NCBI GenBank assembly: GCA_964430295.1
Contig: CAYSEV010000011.1
Location: 1 to 36,628 of the forward strand
DNA: 36,628 nucleotides
From: CAYGFH01 sp964430295
GTDB taxonomy: Bacteria; Patescibacteriota; Microgenomatia; UBA10105; UBA927
Direction: 5' to 3'
The translations under genes and the position numbers were made by a program. Below the pieces are notes generated by a model. It was not told where the DNA came from. It was given only the letters and a program-made list of their open reading frames with translations, and searched no databases. Shown here piece after piece: positions 1 to 8,406 of the stretch (position 1 is the first letter of the stretch; each line of letters opens with the position of its first letter).

Positions 1-48
1 AAGAACTACTATCTGATCGCCGCTATATGTATTTGATGTTCCTGCCAT
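1..48 (-). CDS. Possible 5' end of a gene running off the window
   Basis: On the minus strand an ATG at 48-46 opens a reading frame of 16 codons, MAGTSNTYSGDQIVVL, that is still open at the window edge. It would be divergent from gap. The frame stays open a little further upstream without another ATG, and no Shine-Dalgarno sequence is visible. The fragment is too short to identify, and the frame could be chance. Between it and gap (49-217) I see only AT-rich sequence with a weak -10-like GATACT at 196-201. Confidence 0.25.
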   Translation of the reverse strand, partial: MAGTSNTYSGDQIVVL

Positions 49-217
49 AGTAGATATACGTGTAAGAAAAAAAAGAAGCTTCTAATCGAGCTTATAAAAT
101 TCATCATACACTACCCATAAAATCTTGTCTAGACCGTTTCAATGAAATAACGATAATTTTGTCAGTTGTATGTCAAGCAACAGGAAAAAAATAACGATAC
201 TGTGATACGCTATACCT

Positions 218-1165
218 ATGAAAAAACGAATCGGTATAAATGGATTTGGTCGTATCGGCAGGAACGCTGCACGTATTATATTGGACCGCAGTGATTGTGA
301 ACTTATCGCAATAAATAGTGGATCAGATAAGTCATCTCATGAGTATCTTCTCGCGCATGATTCGGTGTATGGATCATTCGCTAAGTCACTTGAAGGAGTT
401 TCAGTTTTTCAGGAAAAAGATCCCGCTGATATTCCGTGGAGAAATATAGATGTAGTACTTGAATGTACCGGTAAGTTTACGACAACTGAAACGGCATCAC
501 TGCATAAAGCGGAGCATGTAATCATCTCCGCGCCGGCTCGCGATGATACCCCAACATTCGTTTTTGGTGTTAATCATACGGCATACGCTGGTCAAAAGGT
601 TATTTCCAACTCATCCTGTACAACAAACTGTGTTGCCACGGTGTTGAAAGTGATGGATGATTCTTTTGGTGTTATTCGGGGCTCAATGACAACCGTACAT
701 GCATCTACTGATTCTCAAAACCTTCTTGATAATTCCATAAAAAAAGGTATTCGGGATCGACGTAGCGCTATGGTAAATATGATTCCTGCAACAAGCGGAT
801 CCGCTCGCGATGTCGCAAAGTTATTTCCACACCTTAAGGGTGTGCTCCAGTGCCGGGCAATTCGTGTCCCGCTTCCGACAGTATCTCTCATAGAGTTGGT
901 AATTGAAGTCAAAAAAAATACATCTGTTGAAGATGTTAATGGCGCGTTTGTATCTGCACAGAACACAACACATAAAGGAATACTGAGTGTGGCAACCGAA
1001 GAGCTTGTGTCAACAGACTATATCGGTAATCCGCACTCAAGCATTGTTGACCCATTTTTAACGGATGTTGTAGGAAATTCGCTTATTCACGTTACAGCCT
1101 GGTACGATAACGAATGGGGCTATGCAAACCGCCTGGTCGAAATGGCACTGCATTCTCTGAAATAA
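218..1165 (+). CDS. gap: Glyceraldehyde-3-phosphate dehydrogenase (phosphorylating)
   Basis: This cytosolic glycolytic enzyme oxidises glyceraldehyde 3-phosphate to 1,3-bisphosphoglycerate. At 315 residues it is slightly shorter than the usual 330. The N-terminal Rossmann motif INGFGRIGR is at residues 7-15, the catalytic Cys134 lies in SNSSCTTNC, the general-base His161 in TTVHAST, and the C-terminal signature WYDNEWGYANR is intact. The Asp that normally ends strand beta-2 (AIND in NAD-specific enzymes) is Ser34 (AINSGSD). That is the position altered in NADP-preferring GapB-type enzymes, so cofactor use may be NADP or dual; this is inference. It heads a compact unit with pgk three bases downstream and gpmA after that. 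The start has no Shine-Dalgarno sequence, and only a weak promoter (GATACT at 196-201) can be suggested. Confidence 0.97.
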   Translation: MKKRIGINGFGRIGRNAARIILDRSDCELIAINSGSDKSSHEYLLAHDSVYGSFAKSLEGVSVFQEKDPADIPWRNIDVVLECTGKFTTTETASLHKAEHVIISAPARDDTPTFVFGVNHTAYAGQKVISNSSCTTNCVATVLKVMDDSFGVIRGSMTTVHASTDSQNLLDNSIKKGIRDRRSAMVNMIPATSGSARDVAKLFPHLKGVLQCRAIRVPLPTVSLIELVIEVKKNTSVEDVNGAFVSAQNTTHKGILSVATEELVSTDYIGNPHSSIVDPFLTDVVGNSLIHVTAWYDNEWGYANRLVEMALHSLK

Positions 1166-1168
1166 TAT

Positions 1169-2368
1169 ATGAGCATGGAACTGCCCAGCATTACTGATAT
1201 AGATGTACATAAAAAACGGGTGATCGTACGGGTGGATTTTAATGTATCCCTCACAGCTGAGAACGAAATTGCAAATGACACCCGTATACGTGAAGCGATT
1301 CCCACTATAGAACTGCTCATTTCCAAAGGTGCAACAGTTGTTCTACTGTCACACCTCGGTCGCCCGAAGGGAGAAATACATCCGAACTTATCACTTGAAT
1401 GTGTTTCAAAGAGACTCTCCGCGCTCCTGAAAAAAGATGTTGTTTTTTTTCGTGAATATGTAACTGATTCGGCTGTAGCTCACATACATTCACTTCCACC
1501 CGGGAGTATAGTCTTGTGTGAAAATATACGCTTTCATAAGGGTGAGGAACAAAATGATCCACAATTTGCAAGACAGTTGTCTCGGTTGGGAGATATATTT
1601 GTACACGATGCATTCGGCGCTGCTCATCGTGCACACGCGTCTACTGTTGGTATATCTTCCTATCTCCCATCTTATGCCGGACTCTTATTAACACGCGAAC
1701 TTACCATGATTTCACAGGCGGTAAGAAATCCCGACCGACCCTTAACTGTTATTATCGGGGGCGGGAAAACGCCGGAAAAAATTCGTGTGATCGATAAACT
1801 GTTGGAAGTGGCAGACACTATTTATATAGGTGGTGCTATAGCCAATACCTTTTTTGCAACGTGGGGTATTGGTGTTGGCGTATCTAAAGTTGATTATGAA
1901 ATGATAGAAATGGCAAGAAGCGTGTTATGGAAAGCTACCCGTGTCCCTGCCAGACTGCTACTTCCTAGTGACGTTGTGGTATCCAACATGGAACGTACTA
2001 CTAAGCCCATTATTTTTGACTATGATTCTGTTCCAATGGGCATGGGAATATATGATATCGGTCCAAAAGCTCGCAGTGAGCTTATACATATTATAAAGGA
2101 ATCAAAGAGCATTATATGGAATGGTCCAATGGGCTTGTACGAAGATATTCGATTTGCTGACGGTACAGTAGAGACATGTAAAGCTATAGCGGGGAGTGAT
2201 GCTCTTAGTATTGTCGGTGGCGGTGACACGATATCAACAATTACAGATGAGAATATTCTTAAACATATCACGCTCATTTCTACGGGTGGTGGTGCGATGT
2301 TGGAATTCATAGAAAAAGGCACACTTCCCACAATTGATGCGTTGAAAAATAGCGGTAGAGTGTCATAA
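1169..2368 (+). CDS. pgk: Phosphoglycerate kinase
   Basis: The enzyme transfers the acyl phosphate of 1,3-bisphosphoglycerate to ADP, giving ATP and 3-phosphoglycerate. The 399 residues match the family's full length. Visible signatures run in order: VRVDFNVSL near the N terminus, SHLGRPKG, ENIRFHKGEE, VHDAFGAAHRAHAS, GGGKTPEKI (usually GGAKVSDKI) in the hinge region, WNGPMG, GGGDT, and the C-terminal STGGGAMLEFIEKGTLP. The start is ATG 1169, three bases after the gap stop, with a second in-frame ATG at 1175 (MSMEL). No Shine-Dalgarno sequence is seen, so translation is probably coupled to gap. The 3' end carries a likely promoter for gpmA. Confidence 0.97.
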   Translation: MSMELPSITDIDVHKKRVIVRVDFNVSLTAENEIANDTRIREAIPTIELLISKGATVVLLSHLGRPKGEIHPNLSLECVSKRLSALLKKDVVFFREYVTDSAVAHIHSLPPGSIVLCENIRFHKGEEQNDPQFARQLSRLGDIFVHDAFGAAHRAHASTVGISSYLPSYAGLLLTRELTMISQAVRNPDRPLTVIIGGGKTPEKIRVIDKLLEVADTIYIGGAIANTFFATWGIGVGVSKVDYEMIEMARSVLWKATRVPARLLLPSDVVVSNMERTTKPIIFDYDSVPMGMGIYDIGPKARSELIHIIKESKSIIWNGPMGLYEDIRFADGTVETCKAIAGSDALSIVGGGDTISTITDENILKHITLISTGGGAMLEFIEKGTLPTIDALKNSGRVS

Positions 2369-2369
2369 T
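2342..2369 (+). promoter_or_regulatory. Predicted internal promoter for gpmA
   Basis: TTGAAA (2342-2347), a 16-nt spacer and CATAAT (2364-2369) lie in the last codons of pgk. Exactly 7 nt separate the -10 box from the gpmA ATG at 2377, which predicts a transcript starting at or near the start codon. The same geometry recurs at other genes in the window. It is a sequence match only. Confidence 0.45.
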
Positions 2370-2376
2370 ACACCGT

Positions 2377-2997
2377 ATGAGTGGCATATTAATTCTTGTT
2401 CGTCATGGTGAATCTCTGTGGAACGCGCGTAATGTATGGACAGGGCTCACAGATATAGGGCTGAGTGACCGTGGGAAAAAAGAAGCCGAAGAAACGGCAC
2501 ATCGATTATTTCAATATTTCCCCTCTCGCGCATTTACATCGAATCTCTCAAGAGCCCAGGAAACGCTTTCTATTATTCTTCAGGCCATGCATAAAACAGA
2601 TATTCCTGTTGTAAAAAACAGCGCATTAAATGAACGCGATTATGGTGAATATACTGGGAAAAATAAGCTGGAGGTAAAAGCATTGTTAGGAGAATCAGGA
2701 TTCTTGGCACTACGAAGAGGATGGGATGTTCCGGTCCCCGGAGGTGAAAGCCTTAAGGAAGTGTACTCTCGCGTTGTCCCCTATTATATGGACTATATTG
2801 CTCCATATGTTAAAAATGGTGAAACAGTACTGATTGTTGCTCATGGTAACAGCCTTCGTGCACTTATCAAATATATAGGGCATATTGCCGATGAAGATAT
2901 AGCAACTGTGGAACTGAAAACCGGTGAACCGGTAATTTATGAAATTGCGACTGACGGAACTGCAACACGTTCAGTTACGACGTGTGATGTCCGTTAA
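2377..2997 (+). CDS. gpmA: 2,3-bisphosphoglycerate-dependent phosphoglycerate mutase
   Basis: It interconverts 3- and 2-phosphoglycerate through a phosphohistidine intermediate, completing the glycolytic trio with gap and pgk. The 206 residues correspond to the short form of the family (about 250 in E. coli). Visible residues are the phospho-accepting His10 in LVRHGES, the WTGLTDIGLSDRG segment, Glu86 in LNERDYGEYTG, VPVPGGESL, and the second catalytic His156 in VAHGNSLRALI. ATG 2377 is 8 nt after the pgk stop and has no Shine-Dalgarno sequence. Its last 23 bases overlap the 3' end of the convergent clamp-loader-like gene. Other histidine phosphatases share the RHGE motif, but the ERDYGEYTG and PGGESL blocks are specific to this mutase. 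Confidence 0.95.
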   Translation: MSGILILVRHGESLWNARNVWTGLTDIGLSDRGKKEAEETAHRLFQYFPSRAFTSNLSRAQETLSIILQAMHKTDIPVVKNSALNERDYGEYTGKNKLEVKALLGESGFLALRRGWDVPVPGGESLKEVYSRVVPYYMDYIAPYVKNGETVLIVAHGNSLRALIKYIGHIADEDIATVELKTGEPVIYEIATDGTATRSVTTCDVR

Positions 2998-3670
2998 TAC
3001 GAAATAGAGCGCATTCCAAGGCTAGCCGTGGAGTTACATTGACTGCTATATCCTTTCTGGCGCTTTCCAGAGATACTATTACCGCCTGCAACCTGCCAAT
3101 ACGTGGTGTGCTTTTTTTATTGTTTATATCTGCAATCAACAACTGTCGATACAACATAATTGCGTCGGCAATCCATTGTTTAACTGCATTTCTATCTGTC
3201 GCGATTGTTCCAACAAAAGAAATAATTGTTCCCGGGGAAGCGGTAAGAAGTGATTCGAATTGTGATATATCAGGTTTTGAATCTTCTTTTTCATTCGTGG
3301 GTGCAGTTATACGTATAACTTGGCAGCGCGAAAGAATTGTTGGAAGCAGTGCACCAATAGTGGCAGTTCCAAGGAAAAAAACTGCTCGTGATGGTGGCTC
3401 TTCAATTATTTTAAGCAGTGCATTTTGAGCTTCAATGGTCAGGAGATCCGCTTCGAATATAACACCTGCCATAAACGGAGATTGAGTCGGGCCAAGCATC
3501 ATCCTTCGAGAAAATTCTCTTATAGCGGCAATACTAATATGTTCTTTATCATCTTCAGGTTCCAGAACTATAGTATCACTAGGCACTATCTGATGATGAG
3601 ATACTGCCTGTTGGATGGCATGTCGTCTCGCTTCTATAGATCGTTGTGAAAAAACTGTTGCATGCAGCAT
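2975..3670 (-). CDS. holB: DNA polymerase III delta-prime-like clamp-loader subunit
   Basis: The protein is a reduced relative of the delta-prime/DnaX family that loads the sliding clamp. The family core is visible: the sensor-containing segment EAQNALLKIIEEPPSRAVF, then LPTILSRCQVIRI. The upstream EDDKEHISIAAIREFSRRM matches the helix that normally follows the ATPase core. No Walker A loop or zinc-finger cysteines are present, so it is predicted not to hydrolyse ATP. I chose the ATG at 3670 (MLHATVFSQRS, 231 residues) because family members start this way. The frame is open to an ATG at 3751 (258 residues), but that extension would cover the pilB promoter. The gene is monocistronic between two plus-strand units and overlaps gpmA by 23 bases. 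Confidence 0.8.
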   Translation of the reverse strand: MLHATVFSQRSIEARRHAIQQAVSHHQIVPSDTIVLEPEDDKEHISIAAIREFSRRMMLGPTQSPFMAGVIFEADLLTIEAQNALLKIIEEPPSRAVFFLGTATIGALLPTILSRCQVIRITAPTNEKEDSKPDISQFESLLTASPGTIISFVGTIATDRNAVKQWIADAIMLYRQLLIADINNKKSTPRIGRLQAVIVSLESARKDIAVNVTPRLALECALFRINGHHTS

Positions 3671-3735
3671 ATAATTTACAGGTACTTCAATCTTGCAATT
3701 CTTATCCAATTTCATCAATAATAGAACTACGGTTA

Positions 3736-3765
3736 TTGTAAATGCATGCACAATAATAGTACAGT
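3736..3765 (+). promoter_or_regulatory. Predicted promoter of pilB (leaderless)
   Basis: TTGTAA (3736-3741), an 18-nt spacer and TACAGT (3760-3765) stand 6 nt before the pilB ATG at 3772. Initiation would fall on the A of the start codon. No Shine-Dalgarno sequence is present, consistent with a leaderless message that opens the pilus locus. Confidence 0.5.
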
Positions 3766-3771
3766 ACGATT

Positions 3772-5493
3772 ATGTCTGCCACTGCCCAGGAAATACTAAA
3801 TGTTTTAGTAGAAGATCATCGTATAACCCGCGAGGATGCGGATTCTGTCACAACAGAATCACTCTCAAGCGGTGAGAGTATTGAGTCTATTCTCAAGCGG
3901 AAAAGATCTGTATCCGAACTTGATATTTCAAAAGCACGGGCAAAGACGCTCGGTATCCCATTTGTTACATTGGCAGGAAAAGCAATTGCACCGGATATAG
4001 TTAACTACATTCCTGAGCCGGTTATTCGTCGGTATATACTCCTCCCCTTTCAGTTTGATGCCACCACAAATACGCTGTCTGTGGCAATGATTGATCCACT
4101 GGATTTTCAAATCATTGAATTTCTGGAAAAAAAATCAGGAAAAACTGTTCGGGCATTTATGGCAGTCAAAGAAGATATTCAATCAGCCATAGAGGCCGCG
4201 TATACACAAAATCTTGGAGATGATGTTACAGCTGCACTTAAAGAAACTGAGACTTCTGAAATAAAAACATACGAAGCTGGGCATCTTGGAGATGTTATCC
4301 GTGAAGCACCAATCGCTCAAATCGTCTCCGCTGCACTTGAACAGGCTGTACGACTTCGCTCTTCTGATATCCATATAGAACCTCAGGATGGAGATACCAG
4401 AGTTCGATACCGGGTTGACGGCATATTACAGGAACGTCTTGTATTACCAAAACGACTTCATGATGCGGTTGTCTCCCGTATAAAGATTTTGGGTAATATG
4501 AAAATAGATGAGAAACGTATTCCGCAGGATGGACGGTTTAATTTTAAAATGGGAGAATCTGAAGTTGATTTGCGTGTCTCCACGCTGCCAACCGTCCATG
4601 GAGAAAAGATCGTAATGCGTTTGCTTAAAAAATCCGGTGGTATCCCTACAATGCAGGAATTAGGTCTTCGCGGTCTTGCTTTAAAAAATCTTGAGACGAC
4701 TATTACACGGCCGCATGGGATTATCCTTGTTACCGGACCTACGGGTTCCGGTAAAACAACAACACTCTACAGTGTTTTGGCAAAATTAAACAGCTCAAAG
4801 GTAAATATTATGACTCTGGAAGATCCGGTGGAATATCAAATCTCAGGTGTAAATCAGGTGCAGATTAACTCCCAGGCAGGTCTTACATTTGCGGCGGGAC
4901 TCCGATCGTTTCTGAGGCAAGACCCAAATATTATTCTGGTGGGAGAAATACGTGATCGAGAAACGACAGATCTGGCCATACAGGCTTCACTCACAGGCCA
5001 TTTGGTTTTCTCCACACTCCATACAAATAACGCTGCAGGGGCAATCCCACGTATGTTGGATCTTGGAGCGGAACCGTTCCTTATAGCTTCAGCACTTTCT
5101 GGAGTCGTTGGCCAGCGTATTGCGCGGAAAATCTGTCCGCAATGCCGTGAAGAATATACTCCTGATGAAACTGTCATTGCCGATATAAAAACAGTGTTGG
5201 GTCCCTTGATCCCCGCAGATAAGCCGATCATTCTTTACAGAGGAAAAGGAACAGTAAATGGTCAACCATGCCCATCCTGTAATGGATCGAAATATTTTGG
5301 CCGTATCGCTGTGTTTGAAGTATTTCCTGTTACAGATACCATCGGCAAACTCATTATGAAACGTGCGGCTATGAGCGATATTGAATCTGAAGTTATAAAA
5401 GAAGGCATGATTACAATGAAACAAGATGGGTACTTAAAAGCCCTTGAGGGCACTACAACAATAGAGGAGGTTTTGCGCGTTGCGCAGGATTAA
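3772..5493 (+). CDS. pilB: Type IV pilus extension ATPase PilB
   Basis: This cytoplasmic hexameric secretion ATPase powers pilus assembly. The 573 residues are full length. An N-terminal GspE/MshEN-type domain (about residues 5-145, with LGIPFV and LLPF) precedes the ATPase core. The core holds Walker A GPTGSGKTT (322-330), the Asp box EDPVEY (350-355), Walker B NIILVGEIRD (386-395) and a His box (LVFSTLHTNN). Two CxxC pairs, C455/C458 and C500/C503, form the zinc site typical of extension ATPases and absent from PilT. It is followed four bases later by pilT and then pilC, the usual motor and platform order. The start ATG 3772 has a promoter immediately upstream and no Shine-Dalgarno sequence. 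Confidence 0.97.
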   Translation: MSATAQEILNVLVEDHRITREDADSVTTESLSSGESIESILKRKRSVSELDISKARAKTLGIPFVTLAGKAIAPDIVNYIPEPVIRRYILLPFQFDATTNTLSVAMIDPLDFQIIEFLEKKSGKTVRAFMAVKEDIQSAIEAAYTQNLGDDVTAALKETETSEIKTYEAGHLGDVIREAPIAQIVSAALEQAVRLRSSDIHIEPQDGDTRVRYRVDGILQERLVLPKRLHDAVVSRIKILGNMKIDEKRIPQDGRFNFKMGESEVDLRVSTLPTVHGEKIVMRLLKKSGGIPTMQELGLRGLALKNLETTITRPHGIILVTGPTGSGKTTTLYSVLAKLNSSKVNIMTLEDPVEYQISGVNQVQINSQAGLTFAAGLRSFLRQDPNIILVGEIRDRETTDLAIQASLTGHLVFSTLHTNNAAGAIPRMLDLGAEPFLIASALSGVVGQRIARKICPQCREEYTPDETVIADIKTVLGPLIPADKPIILYRGKGTVNGQPCPSCNGSKYFGRIAVFEVFPVTDTIGKLIMKRAAMSDIESEVIKEGMITMKQDGYLKALEGTTTIEEVLRVAQD

Positions 5494-5497
5494 TATT

Positions 5498-6550
5498 ATG
5501 GATATACAACATTTCTTTTCAGAAGCAGTTCGGTTGCAGGCGTCAGATATTCACCTAATTGTCGGATATTTGCCTATGTTGCGTGTCGCAGGAAAGTTAC
5601 AACCTATAGAGGGAACCACCATTTTAACTGCAGACGATGTGCGATCATTGGTGTTTCAGACATTCACAGATGCGCAAAAGGATCAATTTTTGACAAATAA
5701 GGAAATAGATTTTTCCATAGCAAGTCAGGGTGGGCGCTTCAGATCAAATATTTATTATCAGCGTGGTACTATTGCGGCTGATTTTAGGTTAATTCCAAAC
5801 AATATACGCACGATAGAACAACTTGGTCTCCCTTCTATATGTCATGAATTTTGTAAGCTTCGCCAGGGCCTTGTTCTGGTTACTGGACCAACAGGCCATG
5901 GGAAATCGACAACACTTGCCGCTATGGTGAACCAAATCAATCTTACACAGGCACATCACATTATCACCATTGAAGACCCCGTTGAATATATGTATCCAAA
6001 TGGTCATTCTATTGTTTCTCAGCGTGAGATGCATCAGGACACACATTCCTGGAACATTGCTCTTCGAAGTGTTCTCCGCGAGGATCCTGATGTTGTACTT
6101 ATCGGTGAAATGCGCGATCTCGAGACGATTCAGGCAGCTATCACTATTGCTGAGACAGGACACTTAGTATTTGCAACACTCCATACAAACTCTGCTTCTC
6201 AAACAATCGACCGTATCGTCGATGTGTTTCCCGAGAATCAGCAGATTCAAATACGAATGCAATTGGCACAGGTGCTTGAAGGTGTCCTATCTCAACGTCT
6301 GGTTCCTGCATTGGGAGGTGGTAGAGTTGCTATAGCGGAAATTATGACAGGTACTCCTGCCATACGAACTACTATACGTGATGGGAAAACACATTTATTG
6401 GATAATATTATTCAGACATCCGGAGAATTAGGCATGAAGACACTGGAAAATGCGTTAGCAAGCGCTGTAAAAGAGGGTCGGATTAGTATCGAAACCGCTA
6501 CATTATATGCTGTTAGACCAGAGGAATTAGGCAGATTATTGAAACAATAA
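5498..6550 (+). CDS. pilT: Type IV pilus retraction ATPase PilT
   Basis: PilT drives pilus retraction and twitching. The 350-residue protein has the short N-terminal PAS-like part (ASDIHLIVGYLPMLRV), Walker A GPTGHGKST (130-138), EDPVEY, Walker B DVVLIGEMRD, the His box LVFATLHTNSA, and the PilT-specific AIRTTIRDGK plus C-terminal GMKTLENAL. The Walker A glycine-serine is glycine-histidine (GHGKS); the Lys and Ser that contact nucleotide remain. I chose ATG 5498 (MDIQHFFSEAV), which fits family N termini. A TTG at 5480 is in frame nine bases after AGGAGG (5465-5470), but it overlaps pilB, whose conserved IEEVLRV codons explain that purine run. Presence of both motors implies dynamic pili. Confidence 0.96.
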   Translation: MDIQHFFSEAVRLQASDIHLIVGYLPMLRVAGKLQPIEGTTILTADDVRSLVFQTFTDAQKDQFLTNKEIDFSIASQGGRFRSNIYYQRGTIAADFRLIPNNIRTIEQLGLPSICHEFCKLRQGLVLVTGPTGHGKSTTLAAMVNQINLTQAHHIITIEDPVEYMYPNGHSIVSQREMHQDTHSWNIALRSVLREDPDVVLIGEMRDLETIQAAITIAETGHLVFATLHTNSASQTIDRIVDVFPENQQIQIRMQLAQVLEGVLSQRLVPALGGGRVAIAEIMTGTPAIRTTIRDGKTHLLDNIIQTSGELGMKTLENALASAVKEGRISIETATLYAVRPEELGRLLKQ

Positions 6551-6562
6551 CATATTATTCGT

Positions 6563-7774
6563 ATGAGTATTTTTAAATATAAGGCAAGAGGAGCAGATGG
6601 AAAGATATTGACCGGTTTGGTGGAAGCCCCGAACCAATCTACGGCTTCCCGATTACTCCATGACAAACAATTGTTCGTCGTAGACCTGCGCGAAAATACA
6701 GACGCATTTGCATTTGGTGGATTTAACAAACAATTTAATAAAGTCGGTTTTACGGAAATAGTAAATTTCACCAGGCAATTATCAACTATGGTGACAGCCG
6801 GATTGTCGTTACCTGAATCTCTGACTATATTGCGTAATCAGACGGCAAATACTGTTTTTGCTACCATGCTCCAGGAAGTGGAACATCAAATTGTTGGTGG
6901 TGGCACACTGGGAGACTCGCTTGCAAAATATCCTGATTTATTTTCTCCGACGTATATAGCGCTTGTGAAGGCAGGTGAATCTTCGGGAACACTCGATCAG
7001 GTTATGAATAGATTGGCAAATATTATGGAAAGCCAACGTGAGTTCAAAAGCAAAGTAGCAGGGGCCATGATTTACCCGATCATTATCATCATTGGAATGG
7101 CGATTGTAACGTTTGTCATGATGACTGTTGTTGTACCTAAACTCACAGATTTATATAAGGATTTCAACATAGATCTTCCGGCGTCGACCAAATTGCTTAT
7201 GGGCGTATCCGGGTTCTTTGTCCATTTTTGGTGGCTTATCATTATACTGGGAATAGGTTTATCTGAACTGTTTAGACGGTGGAGAAAAACTCCCGAAGGT
7301 GAATTGGTTGTTGATACAATTCTATTAAAAATACCGTTGTTTGGAGAACTGCAGAAGAAAATAATTTTGGTGGAATTTACTCGAACATTGGGCATGCTTA
7401 TAGCTTCCGGTATACATATTCTTGAAGGGCTTCGTATTTTGAGAGACTCTTTGGGCAATGTCTTATTTAGAAATGCTATTACTGAAATATCGAAAAAGGT
7501 GGAAAAAGGCTTTCCGCTTGGTGAAACATTCGCTTCATACCAAGTCTTTCCTCCTATTGTGTCACAGATGATGAAAGTAGGAGAAGAAACCGGAAAGCTT
7601 GATGATACGCTTACAAAACTATCCAACTACTTTGAATCAGAATCGGAACATCTTGTGAAAGGTCTGACAACGGCGATCGAGCCGATTATTATGGTCGTTT
7701 TGGGCGTTGGCGTAGGGTTTATTGTTATATCTGTTATTACACCTATATACAATCTGACGAGCCAGTTTAAGTGA
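6563..7774 (+). CDS. pilC: Type IV pilus inner-membrane platform protein PilC
   Basis: PilC/GspF is the membrane platform on which PilB and PilT act. The 403 residues are the usual length. The start MSIFKYKARGADGKILTG is characteristic. Two homologous GspF domains follow: the first with FTRQLSTMVTAGLSLPESL, ending in the transmembrane stretch MIYPIIIIIGMAIVTFVMM, the second with FTRTLGMLIASGIHILEGL. A membrane segment lies between them (FWWLIIILGIGL) and one at the C terminus (IIMVVLGVGVGFIVISVI). It lies 12 bases after pilT in the same unit. No clear Shine-Dalgarno sequence precedes ATG 6563. The next gene has its own promoter and ribosome binding site, so this may end the motor/platform transcript. 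Confidence 0.96.
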   Translation: MSIFKYKARGADGKILTGLVEAPNQSTASRLLHDKQLFVVDLRENTDAFAFGGFNKQFNKVGFTEIVNFTRQLSTMVTAGLSLPESLTILRNQTANTVFATMLQEVEHQIVGGGTLGDSLAKYPDLFSPTYIALVKAGESSGTLDQVMNRLANIMESQREFKSKVAGAMIYPIIIIIGMAIVTFVMMTVVVPKLTDLYKDFNIDLPASTKLLMGVSGFFVHFWWLIIILGIGLSELFRRWRKTPEGELVVDTILLKIPLFGELQKKIILVEFTRTLGMLIASGIHILEGLRILRDSLGNVLFRNAITEISKKVEKGFPLGETFASYQVFPPIVSQMMKVGEETGKLDDTLTKLSNYFESESEHLVKGLTTAIEPIIMVVLGVGVGFIVISVITPIYNLTSQFK

Positions 7775-7789
7775 GTTGTATATAGCCTA

Positions 7790-7819
7790 TTGACACTACA
7801 CTTTAGGAGATGATACACA
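7790..7819 (+). promoter_or_regulatory. Predicted promoter of the 7837 pilin gene
   Basis: A consensus -35 box TTGACA (7790-7795) lies in the pilC-pilin gap. The -10 box is weak: TACACA at 7814-7819 with an 18-nt spacer. A short leader then carries the pilin Shine-Dalgarno sequence. A separate promoter would allow a structural pilin to be made in excess of the motor proteins. Confidence 0.35.
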
Positions 7820-7821
7820 TA

Positions 7822-7830
7822 AAGAAGAGG
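7822..7830 (+). promoter_or_regulatory. Shine-Dalgarno sequence of the 7837 pilin
   Basis: The purine run AAGAAGAGG ends 6 nt before ATG 7837. It is one of few clear ribosome binding sites in the pilus locus, where most other starts have none, and fixes this start. Confidence 0.6.
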
Positions 7831-7836
7831 TAATTT

Positions 7837-8358
7837 ATGAAACACACTGCCAATGTTCAAAAAGGATTTACGCTTATTGAGCTTCTTATCGTTATCGCTC
7901 TTCTTGGTGCACTTGCCGTAGGACTTCTCGCAACAATAGATCCGTTTGAACAATTGAAGAAAGGTCGGGATACATCACAGCGAAATACAGTGTCTGAGTT
8001 CTACAACGCAAACCTGCGCTACTATGCAACGAAAGCAGCATTTCCATGGGGTGAGGCGGGAGTAACAGGAACGGTCAGCAGTTTGGGTGGTGATGTCTCT
8101 ACGCTTATTGCAGCCGGAGAATTAAAGGATAAATTCATGGAGCTTGCCGGCATGGGTAATCTTGCGAAAATATATGTCACATCAACAGATGCAACTCATG
8201 TGTCGGTTTGTTTCACACCTGAGTCAAAGAGTTTTCAGAGCGATCCGAATACTATCTATAACACAGACGGAAGTGCTGCACCTTCTACCGGGGCTTCCGC
8301 TTGTAGAGCATTTATACCTGCTAATTCTGCGATTAGCTGCTCCTTCTGTGTACAATAA
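7837..8358 (+). CDS. Type IV prepilin, possibly the major pilin
   Basis: The 173-residue protein begins MKHTANVQKG, followed by FTLIELLIVIALLGALAVGLL. This is a class III prepilin signal cut after Gly10 by PilD, methylated on Phe+1, with Glu+5 for subunit alignment and a hydrophobic alpha-1 helix. The rest (KKGRDTSQRNTVSEFYNANLRYY and onward) fits a G-type pilin/pseudopilin head. Four Cys residues occur, three of them near the C terminus (ACRAF, ISCSFCVQ), possibly forming disulfides. Its own promoter and strong Shine-Dalgarno site, and its isolation from the minor-pilin block at 13381-15736, suggest a highly expressed subunit; calling it the major pilin is inference. Confidence 0.9.
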   Translation: MKHTANVQKGFTLIELLIVIALLGALAVGLLATIDPFEQLKKGRDTSQRNTVSEFYNANLRYYATKAAFPWGEAGVTGTVSSLGGDVSTLIAAGELKDKFMELAGMGNLAKIYVTSTDATHVSVCFTPESKSFQSDPNTIYNTDGSAAPSTGASACRAFIPANSAISCSFCVQ

Positions 8359-8374
8359 ACAGATAGGGTTGCTA

Positions 8375-8380
8375 TATAAT
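8375..8380 (+). promoter_or_regulatory. Predicted -10 element before the DUF2723 gene
   Basis: A consensus TATAAT (8375-8380) sits in the 40-nt gap after the pilin stop, preceded by TGC. No good -35 box is seen at the right distance. It would give a leader of about 20 nt without a Shine-Dalgarno sequence. Confidence 0.35.
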
Positions 8381-8406
8381 CGACCCTGTCCAGATGATTG
8401 TTTGTG

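Noticed and set aside
715..966. Antisense frames inside gap, pgk, pilC, recG, pheT and other genes
   Set aside because: They lack family motifs and lie wholly within strongly identified genes on the other strand.
5480..5497. TTG 5480 as pilT start because AGGAGG lies nine bases upstream
   Set aside because: The purine run is explained by conserved pilB codons (IEEVLRV), and family N termini match ATG 5498. The choice is not fully certain.
8322..8340. GCTAAT/ATTAGC inverted repeat at the end of the 7837 pilin gene as terminator
   Set aside because: It has only a 6-bp AT-rich stem, lies inside the coding region and has no U-run after it.
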